Shown piece after piece: positions 48,901-59,200 of a stretch of 64,000 nucleotides of DNA; position 1 is the first letter of the stretch, and every line of letters begins with the position of its first letter. The position numbers and the translations under genes are program-made. The stretch is from Lithospermum erythrorhizon. Taxonomy: Eukaryota > Streptophyta > Magnoliopsida > Boraginales > Boraginaceae. Location of the stretch: assembly GCA_019722365.1 (NCBI GenBank), contig JADFUC010001962.1, positions 62,001 through 126,000 of the forward strand, written 5' to 3'. A model generated the notes under the pieces. The model was not told the DNA's origin, searched no databases, and saw nothing but the letters and a program-made list of their open reading frames with translations.

Positions 48901-51900
48901 AGCATTTCGCCTTTGCTTCTAGCTCTGCTTTGTATTCCAGTTTCCTTTTTCTAGATCTTTGAGCAGAGAGACGATTTGCTATCCTGCAAGGAAAATACTA
49001 TTAATGCTATCATGATTGGTAATTTTTTCTTACTGTTAAGGATCCATTTGGTTCGCATAATATTTCGTATCCTGCTTCCGATTATAAATTATATTAGTTT
49101 TTTTTTTTTGTAAATTAAGGATGAATTTCATTAAGATAAGGCCAAAATAGCCCACACAAAAGGTTACGAGATGTATCCAGTATTCCATGAAGTATCTGGA
49201 ATAACTTATCCATACTAATATATTTTAGAAGTGAACCTAACCTAACAGACATTCTAGTATGAGAGATTTATGAGCCCACTTCATCCAATGATATGGAAAC
49301 AAACAGTCTTGATCCAAAAACCAAGCTGCTCCACTATCATCATTCTTCAACCTCAACCCTTGAGCGAATTTACATAATTGGCCCAGAGCAAAAAAAACCA
49401 GTGTCTATATAAGGCTGCATAACCTAAACACAACATATTGATGTAAACCACCTGAAATGAAGACCAAACGTCATCTTCCTCCCTCCCAAATCCGTATCTC
49501 AACTTTAATGAAGACAAAACGAAACGTAGGAGGATTTGAGGAGTCACCTCTCCATTCACATGAGTATGATACCTATTCTAACTCAAATTTGTTCTCTTCA
49601 AGTTATCGCGAATAGAGTACTGCCAACCGAGGCGAAACGAGGACAAAAATATCCTCGAGTTTTGACCTCGGCTTCCGGTGAACACCGAACCTTAGGTTTG
49701 GCTCGGCTCGGTGAACAACAAACGTTAGCGAAGCAGTTTGCTGCAGTAATTGAAAAAACATCAAATTAAAATCGAAATCAAAACATAATTGAAATATGTA
49801 TCTCAGTGTATCGAAACCAATTGAAATATGTATTTCAAAGAAGAAACATGATGAAATTGAACAATTAAACCCAAAAACACGATTAATATCCCCAATCCTA
49901 ATTGTCTTAGCGATTTGTAAGCGGATTCCAATTCCGTTCTTTGCATTCTTGATTCTTGATTGATTATGCGTGCGTCGTCATATTTAAAAGATTAATCTCG
50001 ATTTACAAGTGGGGTGGAAACAATTGAGATTTTGTGGGAAATATTGATAATCTGATATGTTGGAATTTCCTTAGTTGGATTTTTGGACTTTTGGTTGTGT
50101 TCTTGAATTGATTTGAGCTGATGAAGAGAGATGGAGAGAGTAGAGTAGAGGCCCAGAGTTGGAGAGAGTAGAGGTAAGAGAGATGAGAGAGTACTTTAAT
50201 CGTTTGTGAATTAACTTGGGGAGGGGGGGGTTGGGCTAAAATTTAAATGGGGTGTTGTATGGACTATGGGTTAAGCTAAGTTAAATTAGTTAAATGATAT
50301 TAAATGATATTTTTGGTGATGAGTTTATGTGATAATAAGTAGCAAAGTTATCGTAGAAACTTTTGAGCGGATTCGTAGTCGAGCCAGAATCTTGGTTTTT
50401 TTAAGGTTGGTCTGGTTTGATTTAAAATAGAGGCTGAGCCAGAATTATTCGAGCAGAATCATGACAGAATCGAGAGCCCCGCGGTTCGTTTCTGAGGCAC
50501 AATCACGAAGGCTTTCGAAGAGGCGTAATTTGACTCGAGAAAGGTTGAGAAACCACCATGCATGGAGACTAGGAGGCGACTAGAAATCGAGGGGTTGGAG
50601 CTCGAGAGGTCTTGAGAGGTGACGTCGGTTTCCCAGTATCCTCAGCCAAACCGCTACTTGATAGGGTTCACGATGGTAATATGTCCCACTGTTTGAGTCT
50701 GTTAAAGAGTGGTTGGAGTACCAAGCGTCACAATTGACTTGGTAGAAAAGTGCAGGAGCTTACACATGTCATACCCCTTTATTTCCACTGTCTAATGCAT
50801 CTGCTACTTTGAGATTTTTTAAACTCGTCTACCTGCAATTGTAATTAGCCTTCGGTATGTGTGTGTTCGGCCAGCACATGTTGCCATCACGCTAACTTGC
50901 GTTTTCAGCGCTAACTTTCACTTTGTGCTGTTGATCGGGGTCCACTTCTGGACTAAGGGGCTTTTCGAGTGTAATTGGGTTTGGCTCGTAGTTCGGTGAG
51001 AAGAAGAAGTCGCGATGGGGAAATACGCTAAGTTTGGGACATTTCTTGAGGATCACTAATTATCCACAGAAACTGTTTAAATAAAGAGCTTGATTGAATT
51101 CTTGGAGTGTAGAAGCTTGATCTCACTTTGATGCTAACTTTGCATAATTGATCTCATGAGATCCGGTGTATTTTATTTTTATTGGCCTCAGTCCCTTTGA
51201 TAATTAGCTAGTAAGAGAATCAATATCCTTGCAAGTTTGTATGGGTGGCTTGAAATATTTACATTGTAAAAAGTCGGGGATTGATTGTAACAGATGTAAT
51301 AAAAATTGCACATACTTTGGAATGGGAGCACAGGCTTCGATTCCCAATTTGGCTTTCCTACATCTATGATGGAGGCAAGAAAATTCCTTCTTAGAAAGGC
51401 GTCTTTGGTTCGAAATCTAAGTATTTGTAGTGGGATTCAAAATACAAGAGACAGCCTTCCTAGTAGCATTCACATTTGGGCTAAATAGTGTTGTGGCTTT
51501 TGGACATTTACCTTCTGACCTGACCAAGTTTCATATTCATTTAGGATATTCTAAGCAATGGAAACCCCGTCACTTGAAGCCTCTCCCAAGAAATGTGTAT
51601 CGTCAGCCGGAGCTTATAAGATGCAAGAGAGGGTTTAGATTAGCCCCCAATTTTAGTCCTTGTAACTCCCCTCTGCTACGTGTTCGATTGATAAAATCGA
51701 TTCCTCCCGTCATTATAATGAACAAATATGGGGATAATGGGTCCTACGTGTCTCGAGCCGGACTGGTTTGATATATCTCAACTGGCTACTCACTTTAATT
51801 AAAAGTGATGCGGTATTGATTCCACATATGTCATAATTAGTTGAATCCATTTGGCACTAAAACATAGGCTGAGTTAACATCGATACTCCAGAATGCTATT

Positions 51901-54732
51901 AGATTCGATCGTAAGCTTTGATCATATACAATTTTATGGACATGAAGCCTCATTTACTTGTTTTCCTCTGTTTGATAACGTAGTGAGCCTCATAGGCAAG
52001 AAGTATGTTATCCGTAATGAGCCGGGTCGGCACGAAATCACTTTGGGTCTCTAAGATAATAGTGGGTAAAAATCTCTTTAATCTAATAGACAAAAGCTTT
52101 GGTATCGCTTTATATGATATTGCAAAGATGTGTCCGATGCGGGCAGGACATATTAATTAGGTCTCTCGCTCTTGTACCCGGCGTAATAAGTGTGAAATTG
52201 AACTTCTTGAGAAATTGGCCGTTATTGAGGCGTAATGTAAATTGCCTTAGATCGTTCTGACGAGGAAGTTGAACATGTTGCCTCAGGTCTATGATCTGAG
52301 TTGCGAATAGGGCAATTCTTATGAATTTCCTCCAGCATTTCCGCATCGGACCCGTCCACCAAATCACAGCCAAAGAGGCATGATCGAATACTTTTACCTC
52401 TTGCTTTAAACTTCATGAAAAAAGATGTGTTTCTATATCCTTTAATTCTCCAAATCACTCTTGATCTTTGACACCAATAAATATCATCCACTTCTCGTAG
52501 TTTATCTATATCTCTGGCCTAGATTGTAGCTCTTCCTTCGGAAGAGATGCCCACTGCTGTAGCGCGTCAGTCTCTTCTCACTTGAAGTTACCGTTGCGCG
52601 TGCGAAATGCTTTCTCTTCCGTTTGATAATCGGGCGGCGCCACGATAAATTAAATGCGATCGAGTCTGGTCATGAACTTCGGACCGTATCTATAGCATTT
52701 AACGCTCTGGCTTTTACTACCGTAGAGGCACCAACTTCCTCAAATCGGAAAGCTTGACTTTTGGCATTTTTCCGACTAGCGGCTATCTGCAGTTCAGCGG
52801 GTGGTAGATAGTGCGAGTTATTAGTGAGAGAGTGATTACATATTGCCACAGGAAGAGTATCGCGCTTCCAATCTTGACTTCGGCGGTGCCTTATCCTGCG
52901 TGCCCTTGGCGATTAGGTGCAGTTACTCGCCCAAGTAAACCCGATACCGCTTTGTCTGATATCGAGCGACCCGTAGTCTTGGACCAGCAGCGAGAATTTT
53001 TTGTTTTTAATTTGATCCATTGGCGTCTAAAGGGAGACATGTTCATCATTACTTAAAACTTCATTAAAATCACACATAAAAATGGATGGTAAGTTTGACA
53101 AGCCCTTAACCAATCTCATGAGATTCCATGAGAATTTTCTATAAAAGCCTACAAATCTCCATGGGGTAGTCCCTTCTATAATACAAGCCTCTATATGATG
53201 AGAAGAAAAAGATTTAATCTCAACTTTAAGATCTTTCGGGCATATAAGTGCTAATCCTCCCCTCATACGCTTGGCATCCGCAATCAAGGCATTTGCTAAT
53301 TTCAACTTCTTTTTAATATTATCTCATTCTTGTTTCCACAGTTTAGTCTCAATAAGATAGACCAATTTGAAACTAACCGTCGTCACCCGGCCAGTAGTGA
53401 CCGGCGTAGGGATTAGCCCAGACAAAACAAAATCATTTTAAGGTAATTCTTTTATCATTTTTTACTTAATCATTTAATTTCTAGCACATGGCTCATGGCG
53501 CAGTAGCGTATCAGGAGCGCCGGCAAAGAGGTGCGGGTTCAGTCTTGGAGGCGTATTTATAACTGCTTGTAATAGTTTTCTAAGCTACATAATAGTTAGC
53601 GTTGTTCTAGCATGGTTGGCAAAGTTTGATTTGTAATATTTTGTAATATTACCGGAAGTTGTAATACTCTTATCATCGCTAATTTTCAAAAAAAAAAAAT
53701 TATTTAATTTCTCAAAAATTAATTTATGTGCTACTTTTTATATAAAAAGTGGAAGAAACTAATATTATATAAATGAAGAAGAATAGACAAATTTAGCGCT
53801 AGTGAACAATTTAATTTTTGAATAAATGAATGATAAAATTCTTTTTCTTAATAATAAAATATATTTTTCAAAATTTTAGGATACAACTACTACCCTACAC
53901 CCCCTCCCCTAATTCCTCCACTGATCTTTAACTCTATCATTTATTCATTTGTTTCAATTTCATTAGTTAAGGAATTGTGCCTCACTACTGCCTCCTCAAA
54001 TAGTAAAATGTTAGGACTTTATTACCCTTTTGTACAAGCCACTATTAAAGTATTTTTTTCACTTAAACAATCAAATATGTAAAGGCGGAGCATATATTTA
54101 AGAATTTATAGTATAAGATTTATAATTTAGTTTACATATGCAAATAATTCTTTAAGTGAGAAACTACATGCTTACTATATCTAATCAATCATTAGTACAA
54201 GATTTGTAATTTAGTTTACATATGCAAATAATTCTTTAAGTGAGAAACTACATGATTACTATATCTAATCAATCATTTATTTGATAATTGGTTCAAAAAG
54301 TTATTTACACAGGTTTTTTAAGGAGGTAAGATGTGTAGTTAAACGAACGCTAGTATGTGTTTACATTAAAATAACGATTGTATCTATATCATTCAAGTGA
54401 ATTATACAGTTTTGTCAAACAATAGAAAATTAGAACACTATAGAATTTGATTTATCGGCACACAAAAGCTCGACTAACCTTTTGATTTGTTTTCGGTCAG
54501 TGGTGTTCAATTCAAGCGCTCCAGGAGGTTTAGACTCACGTTCATTTGCATGATCATGAGTCCATTGGACCTGTTTCTTACTAACATGTCGAGATCCGTT
54601 TGGAATTGTTATATGGAATCCATTTTGCAACGCATTTGTCATCGTAATTGATGATGAAGCTTTGCTTGAAGCTCCAACATAGAGAGATTGTGCTTGAGAA
54701 TTTGATGTTCCATATCCACAATAATTCTCCAT
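36823..54732 (-). CDS. bZIP transcription factor gene, four exons with transposon-filled introns
   Basis: Join on the minus strand: 54732-54479, 48983-48896, 38149-38023, 36950-36823. The product has about 198 residues, or 206 if the upstream in-frame ATG at 54756 is used. Every junction has a canonical site: donors AAAAG|GTTAGT, TACAG|GTATAT and GAAG|GTAACC; acceptors TTGCAG, TTTACAG and TTCTTGTAG. The phases 2, 0 and 1 fit exactly. The protein has a Ser/Asn-rich N-terminus and then a basic region with the invariant N-x7-R (NRLSAQRSR). A leucine-zipper-like coil crosses exons 2-3 with I/L/M at heptad spacing, and the tail ends DLTLSLALPG, which has an EAR-like LxLxL. It should bind DNA as a dimer in the nucleus. 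Introns are 5.5, 10.7 and 1.1 kb. The family is secure but the subgroup is not. Confidence 0.85.
36951..38022 (-). other. bZIP intron 3
   Basis: This is a 1.07-kb intron from GTAACC at 38022 to CTTGTAG at 36951. It is very AT-rich, as expected for a plant intron, with no coding sign. A few CG-containing words (for example TCTGGTGGCG near 37667) look foreign to the surrounding AT sequence. Confidence 0.6.
38023..38149 (-). CDS. bZIP gene exon 3 (zipper helix)
   Basis: The exon encodes 42 codons plus one base, between TTTTACAG and GTAACC. It starts ENITALTLRKEDMTHKNKLL and continues with a charged helix, RIEKKILEQKMYHLG. Hydrophobic residues fall at heptad positions in register with the LEYKAEL and CLQ leucines of exon 2, as in plant bZIP zippers. 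The exon is 10.7 kb from exon 2, beyond a CACTA element. Its leftover G joins TG of exon 4 to make valine. Confidence 0.8.
38653..38835 (+). other. GC-rich open segment resembling a first exon, unknown
   Basis: This is an island of GC-rich sequence in an AT-rich intron. From ATG at 38653 or 38731 it reads MALSQDTGEVMKLTPAHAPQ and about 15 more residues, ending LLQLIK before a plausible donor, AAG|GTTAGA, at 38835/38836. I do not recognise a family. It could be a captured host exon inside the CACTA element, the start of that element's own first gene, or chance. No matching second exon is visible nearby. Confidence 0.3.
39196..39760 (+). repeat. long octamer array, GAATAGTT/TGAATAGT
   Basis: More than 35 copies of GAATAGTT occur, many in direct succession (GAATAGTTGAATAGTTT). 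They are interrupted by GTCGTTTT(A/G) spacers and by one AT-rich gap (39380-39480). Because eight is not a multiple of three, both strands stay open, which gives long meaningless frames on the minus strand. The array lies directly before the CACTA coding region. Confidence 0.9.
39792..40169 (+). pseudogene. possible first ORF of the CACTA element, unrecognised
   Basis: This is an open frame of 125 codons beginning MIVQMVRGSNNKKEKEKV. It has a basic, lysine-rich start and a middle rich in arginine (ETRQRRRRVILR). It is more GC-rich than its surroundings and lies just upstream of the TNP2 transposase in the same orientation. CACTA elements often carry a second protein, so it may be part of one. 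There is no motif to prove it, and the sequence downstream (40170-40530) is broken by stops and AT-rich intron-like segments. Confidence 0.35.
40530..42390 (+). pseudogene. CACTA (En/Spm) TNP2-type transposase remnant
   Basis: At 40780-40900 broken frames read CMKAIYVL, then GPK, and (R)DIDVF…LRPLIDELKVVE. This matches the 'GPKSPGRDIDVYLRPLIDELK' hallmark of plant TNP2 transposases. At 41600-41900 there follow LKNHDVHV, CKMEKIFRRRF, and an IHFV…GAQQRHGWIYHF segment, matching the 'LKNHDCHV', 'CKLEKIFPP' and 'HLxxHL…GPVQYRWMYPFER' blocks of the associated DUF4218 region. After an intron-like AT stretch, FGRYLG…SARKVKA appears near 41995-42040. The end (42174-42386) is an acidic tail, NVDVSALNIEDIFQEEQ. 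Frames change often, so the gene is dead or badly sequenced. Confidence 0.7.
42600..43990 (+). repeat. CACTA subterminal repeats, GGAGTCGG words
   Basis: About thirteen copies of (T)GGAGTCGG(G/A) lie here, ten of them between 43650 and 43970, mixed with GGAGACGG and GGAGGCGG variants. All point the same way. Short subterminal motifs clustered near one end are the transposase binding sites of En/Spm elements. An AT-rich stretch with intron-like pieces (42860-43440) separates the first copies from the main cluster. Confidence 0.65.
44070..44086 (+). mobile_element. probable right terminus of the CACTA element
   Basis: TTTTCTTGTTTTAGTAG at the end of the GGAGTCGG cluster is close to TTTTCTTGTAGTG, the reverse complement of the usual plant CACTACAAGAAAA end, with a small insertion. 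No convincing left end was found between 38150 and 39790, so the element's left border and target duplication stay open. Confidence 0.45.
44087..44571. other. AT-rich spacer, nothing recognised
   Basis: This lies between the CACTA terminus and the FAR1-like fragment. It would contain the latter's promoter. TATATTAATTTATTCTC near 44236 is the only TATA-like word. The minus frame 44336-44572 is lysine-rich because of AT bias. Confidence 0.3.
44572..45477 (+). pseudogene. FAR1/MULE-type zinc-finger protein fragment, two exons, one frameshift
   Basis: Exon 1 (44572-44694, 41 codons, acidic) ends CAG|GTATGG. Exon 2 starts after TTTTTACAG at 44852 in the same phase. It reads IIFDSHEVGYDWCVDKGL and VVACECFGKPRMDLKP. 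After a single-base shift at about 45107-45111 it continues NCPFRLRIIERGNDIWKL, QIVKGSQNHSPNGY, and an SIFSKRETIYNIRHQLKKE segment, to a stop at 45475. The C…C…H-N-H pattern and the 'W-x-L-x-V…H-N-H' context are those of the FAR1/WRKY-GCM1 zinc finger at the start of MULE transposases. The transposase core is absent. The shift lies in an A run (ACAAAAATTG), so it may be a consensus error. The splice sites make this an unusually well kept fragment. Confidence 0.7.
45590..47610 (+). pseudogene. LINE ORF1 (DUF4283 plus CCHC knuckle)
   Basis: This is the Gag-like first protein of a plant L1 LINE. A proline/serine-rich start (45650-45800) leads to a shortened DUF4283 RNA-binding domain: FEGKPCVLFKSSEKKTL, then AGFAMRIFKWGSDFT (46052-46101). 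In the next frame come AIGHPLSVHPLNVNRVK and ALICVELDVSIPL (46110-46215). The knuckle PPYCSSCLHIGHHVDVCKK (46300-46356) is the zf-CCHC_4 type. A long, acidic, disordered tail is open to 47191 (366 codons, the longest frame in the window) and continues in another frame to about 47600. Part of DUF4283 is missing and at least two frameshifts occur. No ORF2 follows, so the copy is incomplete. Confidence 0.8.
47611..48895. other. gene-free end of bZIP intron 2
   Basis: A 22-bp direct duplication (GTAAAATATATTGAAATTG at 47617 and 47636) opens the stretch. 47640-47880 is CG-rich and unassigned, perhaps the 3' part of the LINE. 48300-48880 is very AT-rich, with three related stretches (AAAATAATGAATGAAAA-TAATAAA, near 48680, 48745 and 48810) that look like a local duplication. 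Confidence 0.35.
48896..48983 (-). CDS. bZIP gene exon 2 (basic region)
   Basis: This 88-bp exon lies between TTCCTTGCAG and GTATATATG and encodes IANRLSAQRSRKRK followed by LEYKAELEAKAKCLQ. N-x7-R and the arginine/lysine cluster are the DNA-contacting residues of plant bZIP proteins. The following L…L spacing starts the zipper. The exon begins with the last base of an arginine codon and ends in phase 0. It is too short to appear as an open frame of note and lies 5.5 kb from exon 1. Confidence 0.85.
49098..53390 (-). pseudogene. L1-type LINE, ORF2 to poly(A), in bZIP intron 1
   Basis: Read on the minus strand, the endonuclease comes first: MRGGLALICPKDLKVEIKSF, WRFVGFYRKF, IFMCDFNEVLSND (53305-53030), then SGIGFTWASN (52950-52920). 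The linker to reverse transcriptase follows as DDIYWCQRSRVIW…GYRNTSFFMKFKARGKS (52490-52385). Reverse transcriptase gives DPLSPYLFIIMTGGIDF (51750-51700), a decayed FADD as (P)ADDTHFFLGEASSDG (about 51630), and WSGQKVNVQKS (51540-51500). 51300-49350 is eroded. Near 49340-49270 a piece reads LRLKNDDSGAAWFLDQD, and the 3' end TTGTGTGGGCTATTTTGGCC…TTAATGAAATTCATCC leads to a poly(A), seen as a T run at 49098-49109. It is inactive. Confidence 0.75.
53391..54478 (-). other. bZIP intron 1, exon-1-proximal part
   Basis: AT-rich intron sequence. A near-perfect duplication of about 70 bp (AAGATTTATAATTTAGTTTA at 54114 and AAGATTTGTAATTTAGTTTA at 54198, both followed by CATATGCAAATAATTCTTTA) is the only structure seen. 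The donor GTTAGTCG lies at 54478. Confidence 0.6.
54114..54285 (+). repeat. tandem duplication of ~84 bp in bZIP intron 1
   Basis: CATATGCAAATAATTCTTTA followed by AGTGAGAAACTACATG and TTACTATATCTAATCAATCA occurs twice, 84 bp apart (54137 and 54221), with only one or two differences. This is a recent local duplication without coding content. Confidence 0.85.
54479..54732 (-). CDS. bZIP gene exon 1 (N-terminal region)
   Basis: This exon holds 84 codons plus two bases from ATG at 54732, whose context AAAAAGATGG is good. An in-frame ATG at 54756 would add eight residues. The sequence is rich in S, N, T and Q, with a GFHITIPNG segment. It turns basic at its end (TTDRKQIK), where the bZIP basic region begins. 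The frame stays open into the intron as far as 54430, which hides the splice donor AAAAG|GTTAGT at 54479/54478. The two leftover bases, AG, combine with G from exon 2 to give the arginine before IANRLSAQ. A TATA-like AT stretch lies near 54900-54915. Confidence 0.8.
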
Positions 54733-54879
54733 CTTTTTAACTTCACTTGTTTTCAAGATTTGTCAAATTACTCTGTAATAATTAGTAATCACAAAATGTG
54801 GTGACTTATAGGTAATGACCATGTAAAACAACTTTTGTACATAAATACGTGCATGGTATGTCGTGTTTGCGTCAAACTT

Positions 54880-55180
54880 CGTATATCATGAATTGTAATT
54901 ATTTATATAAATATATATTGTTTATATACATATACATATATTGTTTATATATTATTTATACATATACATATATTGTTTATATACATATACATATATCATG
55001 AAATTGTGGGTTGTTGTATACATATACATATATTGTTTATATACATATACATATATTGTTTATATACATATATTGTTTATATTATCCAAACCTACCTACC
55101 ATAATTATATATTGTTTATATACATATACATATATCTAATGAAATTGTGGGTTGTTGTACCTATCGATTCTCAATAAAAT
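54880..55180 (+). repeat. AT microsatellite and duplicated block upstream of the bZIP gene
   Basis: TATATACATATACATATATT and TTGTTTATA units repeat about nine times. A larger unit ending ATGAAATTGTGGGTTGTTGTA appears twice (54998 and 55138). The array lies 150-400 bp upstream of the bZIP start codon, where its TATA box (near 54900-54915) must also be, so its length could affect promoter spacing. Confidence 0.8.
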
Positions 55181-55966
55181 GTCTATTCAGAATAATAAAT
55201 TTGCACGGTCAAAACAACGTACTCACGAATTTCTATTAGATTCGCCACTACCAAAATGATTTATGGCCCATTGGAGCATAAATGCATCCCTAAAAGTCCA
55301 AATTTGAACTTTAATACACTCTCTGTTTTTTCAGTTTTTATTTTAGTCTATATATGTTATTTCAAAATTATTGTTATTACAGTATAGTAAATTTAAGCCC
55401 ATATTTTATTATATTTTTTAATTATTTTTCTTTTTTACATGCGAATGACTTATAAGATTGCCATGAATTTATTACGGTTGTGTGAGTTTAGTTTTTGGTC
55501 AAACAGTTGGTCAAATATGTTTATATTCCATCAACTCTTCATTTAGAAATTAATTTGTCGTTTTCCTTATCAATCGTTTATCACTTTACTCGTATTTTAT
55601 GCAATTCTATTAATCTTGATCATATTTAAATACTCTGTATTAAAATTTGTTGACAACATTAAATGATCCAAAACAATAAAAGCTCTTTATTTAAGTATTT
55701 GAGAGCATTAAATAGGATATTATTCCATTAGTACTGAATTAATTAATATGACTAATTTTATACTCCGTATGATATTGGGTTTTAGGTAACTTATCTAAAT
55801 AAATTGAGAACCATGCGTCCTTCTTGCGTGAATAAATTTTCAATGACTATTTTAATCTTTATATGTCTTATGTTATTAAGTAATCGTCATTATTTTTCAT
55901 GAATTTTTTTTCCTGGTATGGAAACAATTTAATGCAAATATCATTCTCATTTAATGACTCGCCAAC
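55181..55966. other. AT-rich region upstream of the bZIP promoter, nothing recognised
   Basis: No open frame or repeat family could be identified. Upstream regulatory sequence of the minus-strand bZIP gene may lie here, but no specific element stands out. Confidence 0.3.
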
Positions 55967-56265
55967 TTTTTTTTTGGTAAACAAGCGATGACGTTTTTTA
56001 TTAATAATAGAATGAAACTCTTACAAAATGTAGCATGGCTGATCAGCAAACATGACGGCCGAAAATAAAATAAAACAACCCAACCCAACAACCTTGTATC
56101 TTAACAATAAGAATACAAGCTAAAACACTTGGACTCAGACGTTCAAATCACAGATAGCCCATCTCCCATACCCAAAAAACTCAGATAGGGGCCTCCCTAA
56201 ACATGAATCATGAGCAAATAGAAATGGCTAGCATGTTGACGAGGCAGGCAATTAACCAACAGGTC
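55967..56265 (-). pseudogene. 3' end of another LINE
   Basis: A T run at 55967-55975 is followed by GGTAAACAAGCGATGACGTT and TTTTTATTAATAATAGAATG. On the minus strand this is the usual plant L1 tail: …ATTAATAAAAAACGTCATCG, then poly(A). About 250 bp of 3' UTR-like sequence with stops lies before it. It is a very short, 5'-truncated copy. Confidence 0.6.
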
Positions 56266-59200
56266 AGTTAAGGAGATCTTGTTTTTATTCGGTTGGTCGA
56301 TTATGTCGGTAGGCGGTGGTCTGGATTTGGTCACGTTTTGATTTAAATTTGATCTTGTTTTTTAACGCCAGCGATCTGGCAGATTTTTAATTTACCCGAT
56401 GTCTTAGTTTGAGCTTTAAAATTTAGTTCTAAAAATTGAAGAAATAACATTTGCTTAAATTGAACAAATAACATTTCTAATGAAAATAGCTTTTTGTTAT
56501 CTTGAGAGTTATTTTTAAGATCCTGACCTTTTACCATGACGTTGATGCCGTCTGAAGCGAGCGACAAAATAAGCTTCAAAACTGATACTGATGATTAAGT
56601 TTATTTCGAGGATGAAACACCGAAATTACAAAGTCATGCCGGTTGGGACAGCGTTACTGAAATTCCATGGCAGTAGTGAAGTAAAAATGGTTTGTTTGTT
56701 GGAGGCATGGTGATAGTTATGATTTGTGATTAAGTTGTTATTATTGATAGTTATGGTGTGTTTTTGAAACATGGAAAATGAATTGTATTTATAGATGAAG
56801 AAATGTTAATTTTTGCGCATTTTACGTCTGGCTTGAGTATACCGTTTAAAATGTAGTACTTGATAAGCATGCGGATATAGCATTTCTTGCAGCTACAGCG
56901 GTATCTAGTTTGGGCGATTAACGATGCCACGTTGAAGTCAGCGACTATTTTATGAATTTGTACATGATGTTAGGAGTGCCGGGTTAGTTCAAAAGCGGTA
57001 CCCGTTTGGTGTAAGAATGTGAATGGCATTTTGGAATTTAAAGCGGTCTTGCGTTTTGAGCCCTCTGATATTATCCTTCGTTTGCTTAAAACTCAAAATG
57101 AAGTGCATAAAAGGCGACACGCCAAACTAGATTTTACCATGGCCATGTGATAAATTCTTAAGCGATATGTGATAAGAATCAACTTTCTAGCAATTCTGAT
57201 ATTAGGTACATGTGGTTTTTGGGCTTGTTCGTTACAATAGAAGTGAATCAGCAATCTTTGCGGCACTCCGTTTAAGTCAGAATGTTATCTATCGCTTTTT
57301 TATAAATTTTTGATATTTGTTCTTCCTAAATTAATAGCGTCAAAAGCGTAACCTTGGTAAGTATTCAAAAGTGATAGTCTTAGTATGTCTAATGATTTTG
57401 TTAATTTAGAGGATGATAATCGTATGAATGACCTGAGTTATTAACTACTCAGTCTTCACGGATACTACTATTGAGGAGGAAAAAACTTCATGGATTTTGA
57501 AATATTTCAAAGAGGCGGAAGCATGACTTGTTTAAATTGTAAGAGTACTTTCTATCGTGGAAGCGGGTGGGGTAAAAGAGAGGGAACCGGTAATCTTCTT
57601 TGAACTAACTAAGTAGTCGTAAGATCCTTAAAGATAGTAGTGGGAGGGTGAGTGCGAGGCTATTGATCACACAGACAGCCCAGCTTTTTAGTATTTTGGC
57701 TTATAGGATTGAAACTATGAAATTTATGTCGGTAGTTCTTTCACTGTCATTGTGATGGATGGCGTTTATTTAAATGATTGAAATAATAGATTGTCACAGA
57801 AGCGTCGTATCCCCACGATCTCTTTCTTGAAACTATCTTTAAATATTTTAAAGTAAAGAATCTTCCCAGGTAAAACTCTTGCAATTTCTTGGCCTTATAA
57901 AATGTGTTTGGTAGTGATATTGATAACTTTTGGATTTTGATATAATATTGTAGCATCTGAATTTGGATTGATCATGATTGGAGTGCTACGAAGGAGAATT
58001 ATATTTTAGATCGATTGCTAAACATAACAATTTAAAATAACCACGTTCATTATAAGCATTATTTTAATATGATTTTAGTTGTCAGGTTGAGTGTTTTGAA
58101 GTTAAAAGTTAAATTTGAAATAAATATTACTAATATAAGGTTGGACGATAATATATTTTGAGGATAGAAATCTAATTTAATATGTTTGAGGATTATGTTG
58201 TTAAGCAGAAGAAGCGAAATTGTGAGCCAAGCAGGCGCAAGCTCATTGATATCTTAGCTCTGCTTTGTTAACTTCGTTCTTCGTCTTCCGAGAATAATAA
58301 AAAAAAACTTTCATGCTTACCGGATAGGGGCCGAACCCATACTTCCCAGCTTGATTTTTCTTCGTTTTCTTGGTGAAAGCTTTGTTGAATACGTACTTGA
58401 AATCTTGTTAAATCTTGCGGCTACATGCGGATAATAGAATCGCTCGGCAAACTTGAGGCGGGTCACGACTTGACGGTCAAGTAAGCTTTCTTCTGTGACT
58501 CGAGCTGCGTCGGCGGCGGGGAACTCTGATCTCGTCTCACTTTGATATTTACCCAATCTGTGGACCGGCCAATTTGAAATATTCTAAGCGTCTTATCCAC
58601 GTTTACGACTCTGGCACTTTCTACCATCTACTGGCGCCTCTACGCTTTCTCGCGCCTCTACCGCCTCTCTGCTCTACATGTCTCCCCTCGTGAGCCCGCT
58701 GCTTTGCTTTCTGGCGGCCTTTTAACAGACACGTGGTAGCATCACCAGCAGTCTATAAAATAAAGAAGAGATGTTAAGTTGCAAAGAAAAAGCCAATACT
58801 CGACAACTCACTGCTTTAACTATGACTTCAAACCGTAACCTGGCAGGGACACCATAAAGACCTTGACTGAGGCTGCGACCTTAATATAAACTATAGCAGA
58901 CTTGAACGGCTACGTGAGTTGGTATTCTGCGCCGGGCTAAATATTAGAGTGCATAACCCGGTTTGGTAGGCATTGCCGTCTCACGTGAATCTGATGTTGC
59001 CAGCACCATGGCCAATTATGATGTTGATAAGTATATTTTCCGTCACCTTATATTATATTGTTATTATCATATACTAACATATTATTTTCTTCGTTCATTC
59101 ACGGCGATTGCGGCAATGCGACAACATTTCACCGATATCTGGCAGCTTCTGTGCAGAACACATCTTGTCCGTACATCGAAGCTCGAGGTGGGGTATTGTA

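Noticed and set aside
50100..50210. CT-rich block (minus strand) resembling a plant 5' UTR
   Set aside because: No start codon with a long frame or exon chain follows. It lies inside bZIP intron 1 within eroded LINE territory, so it is probably simple sequence.
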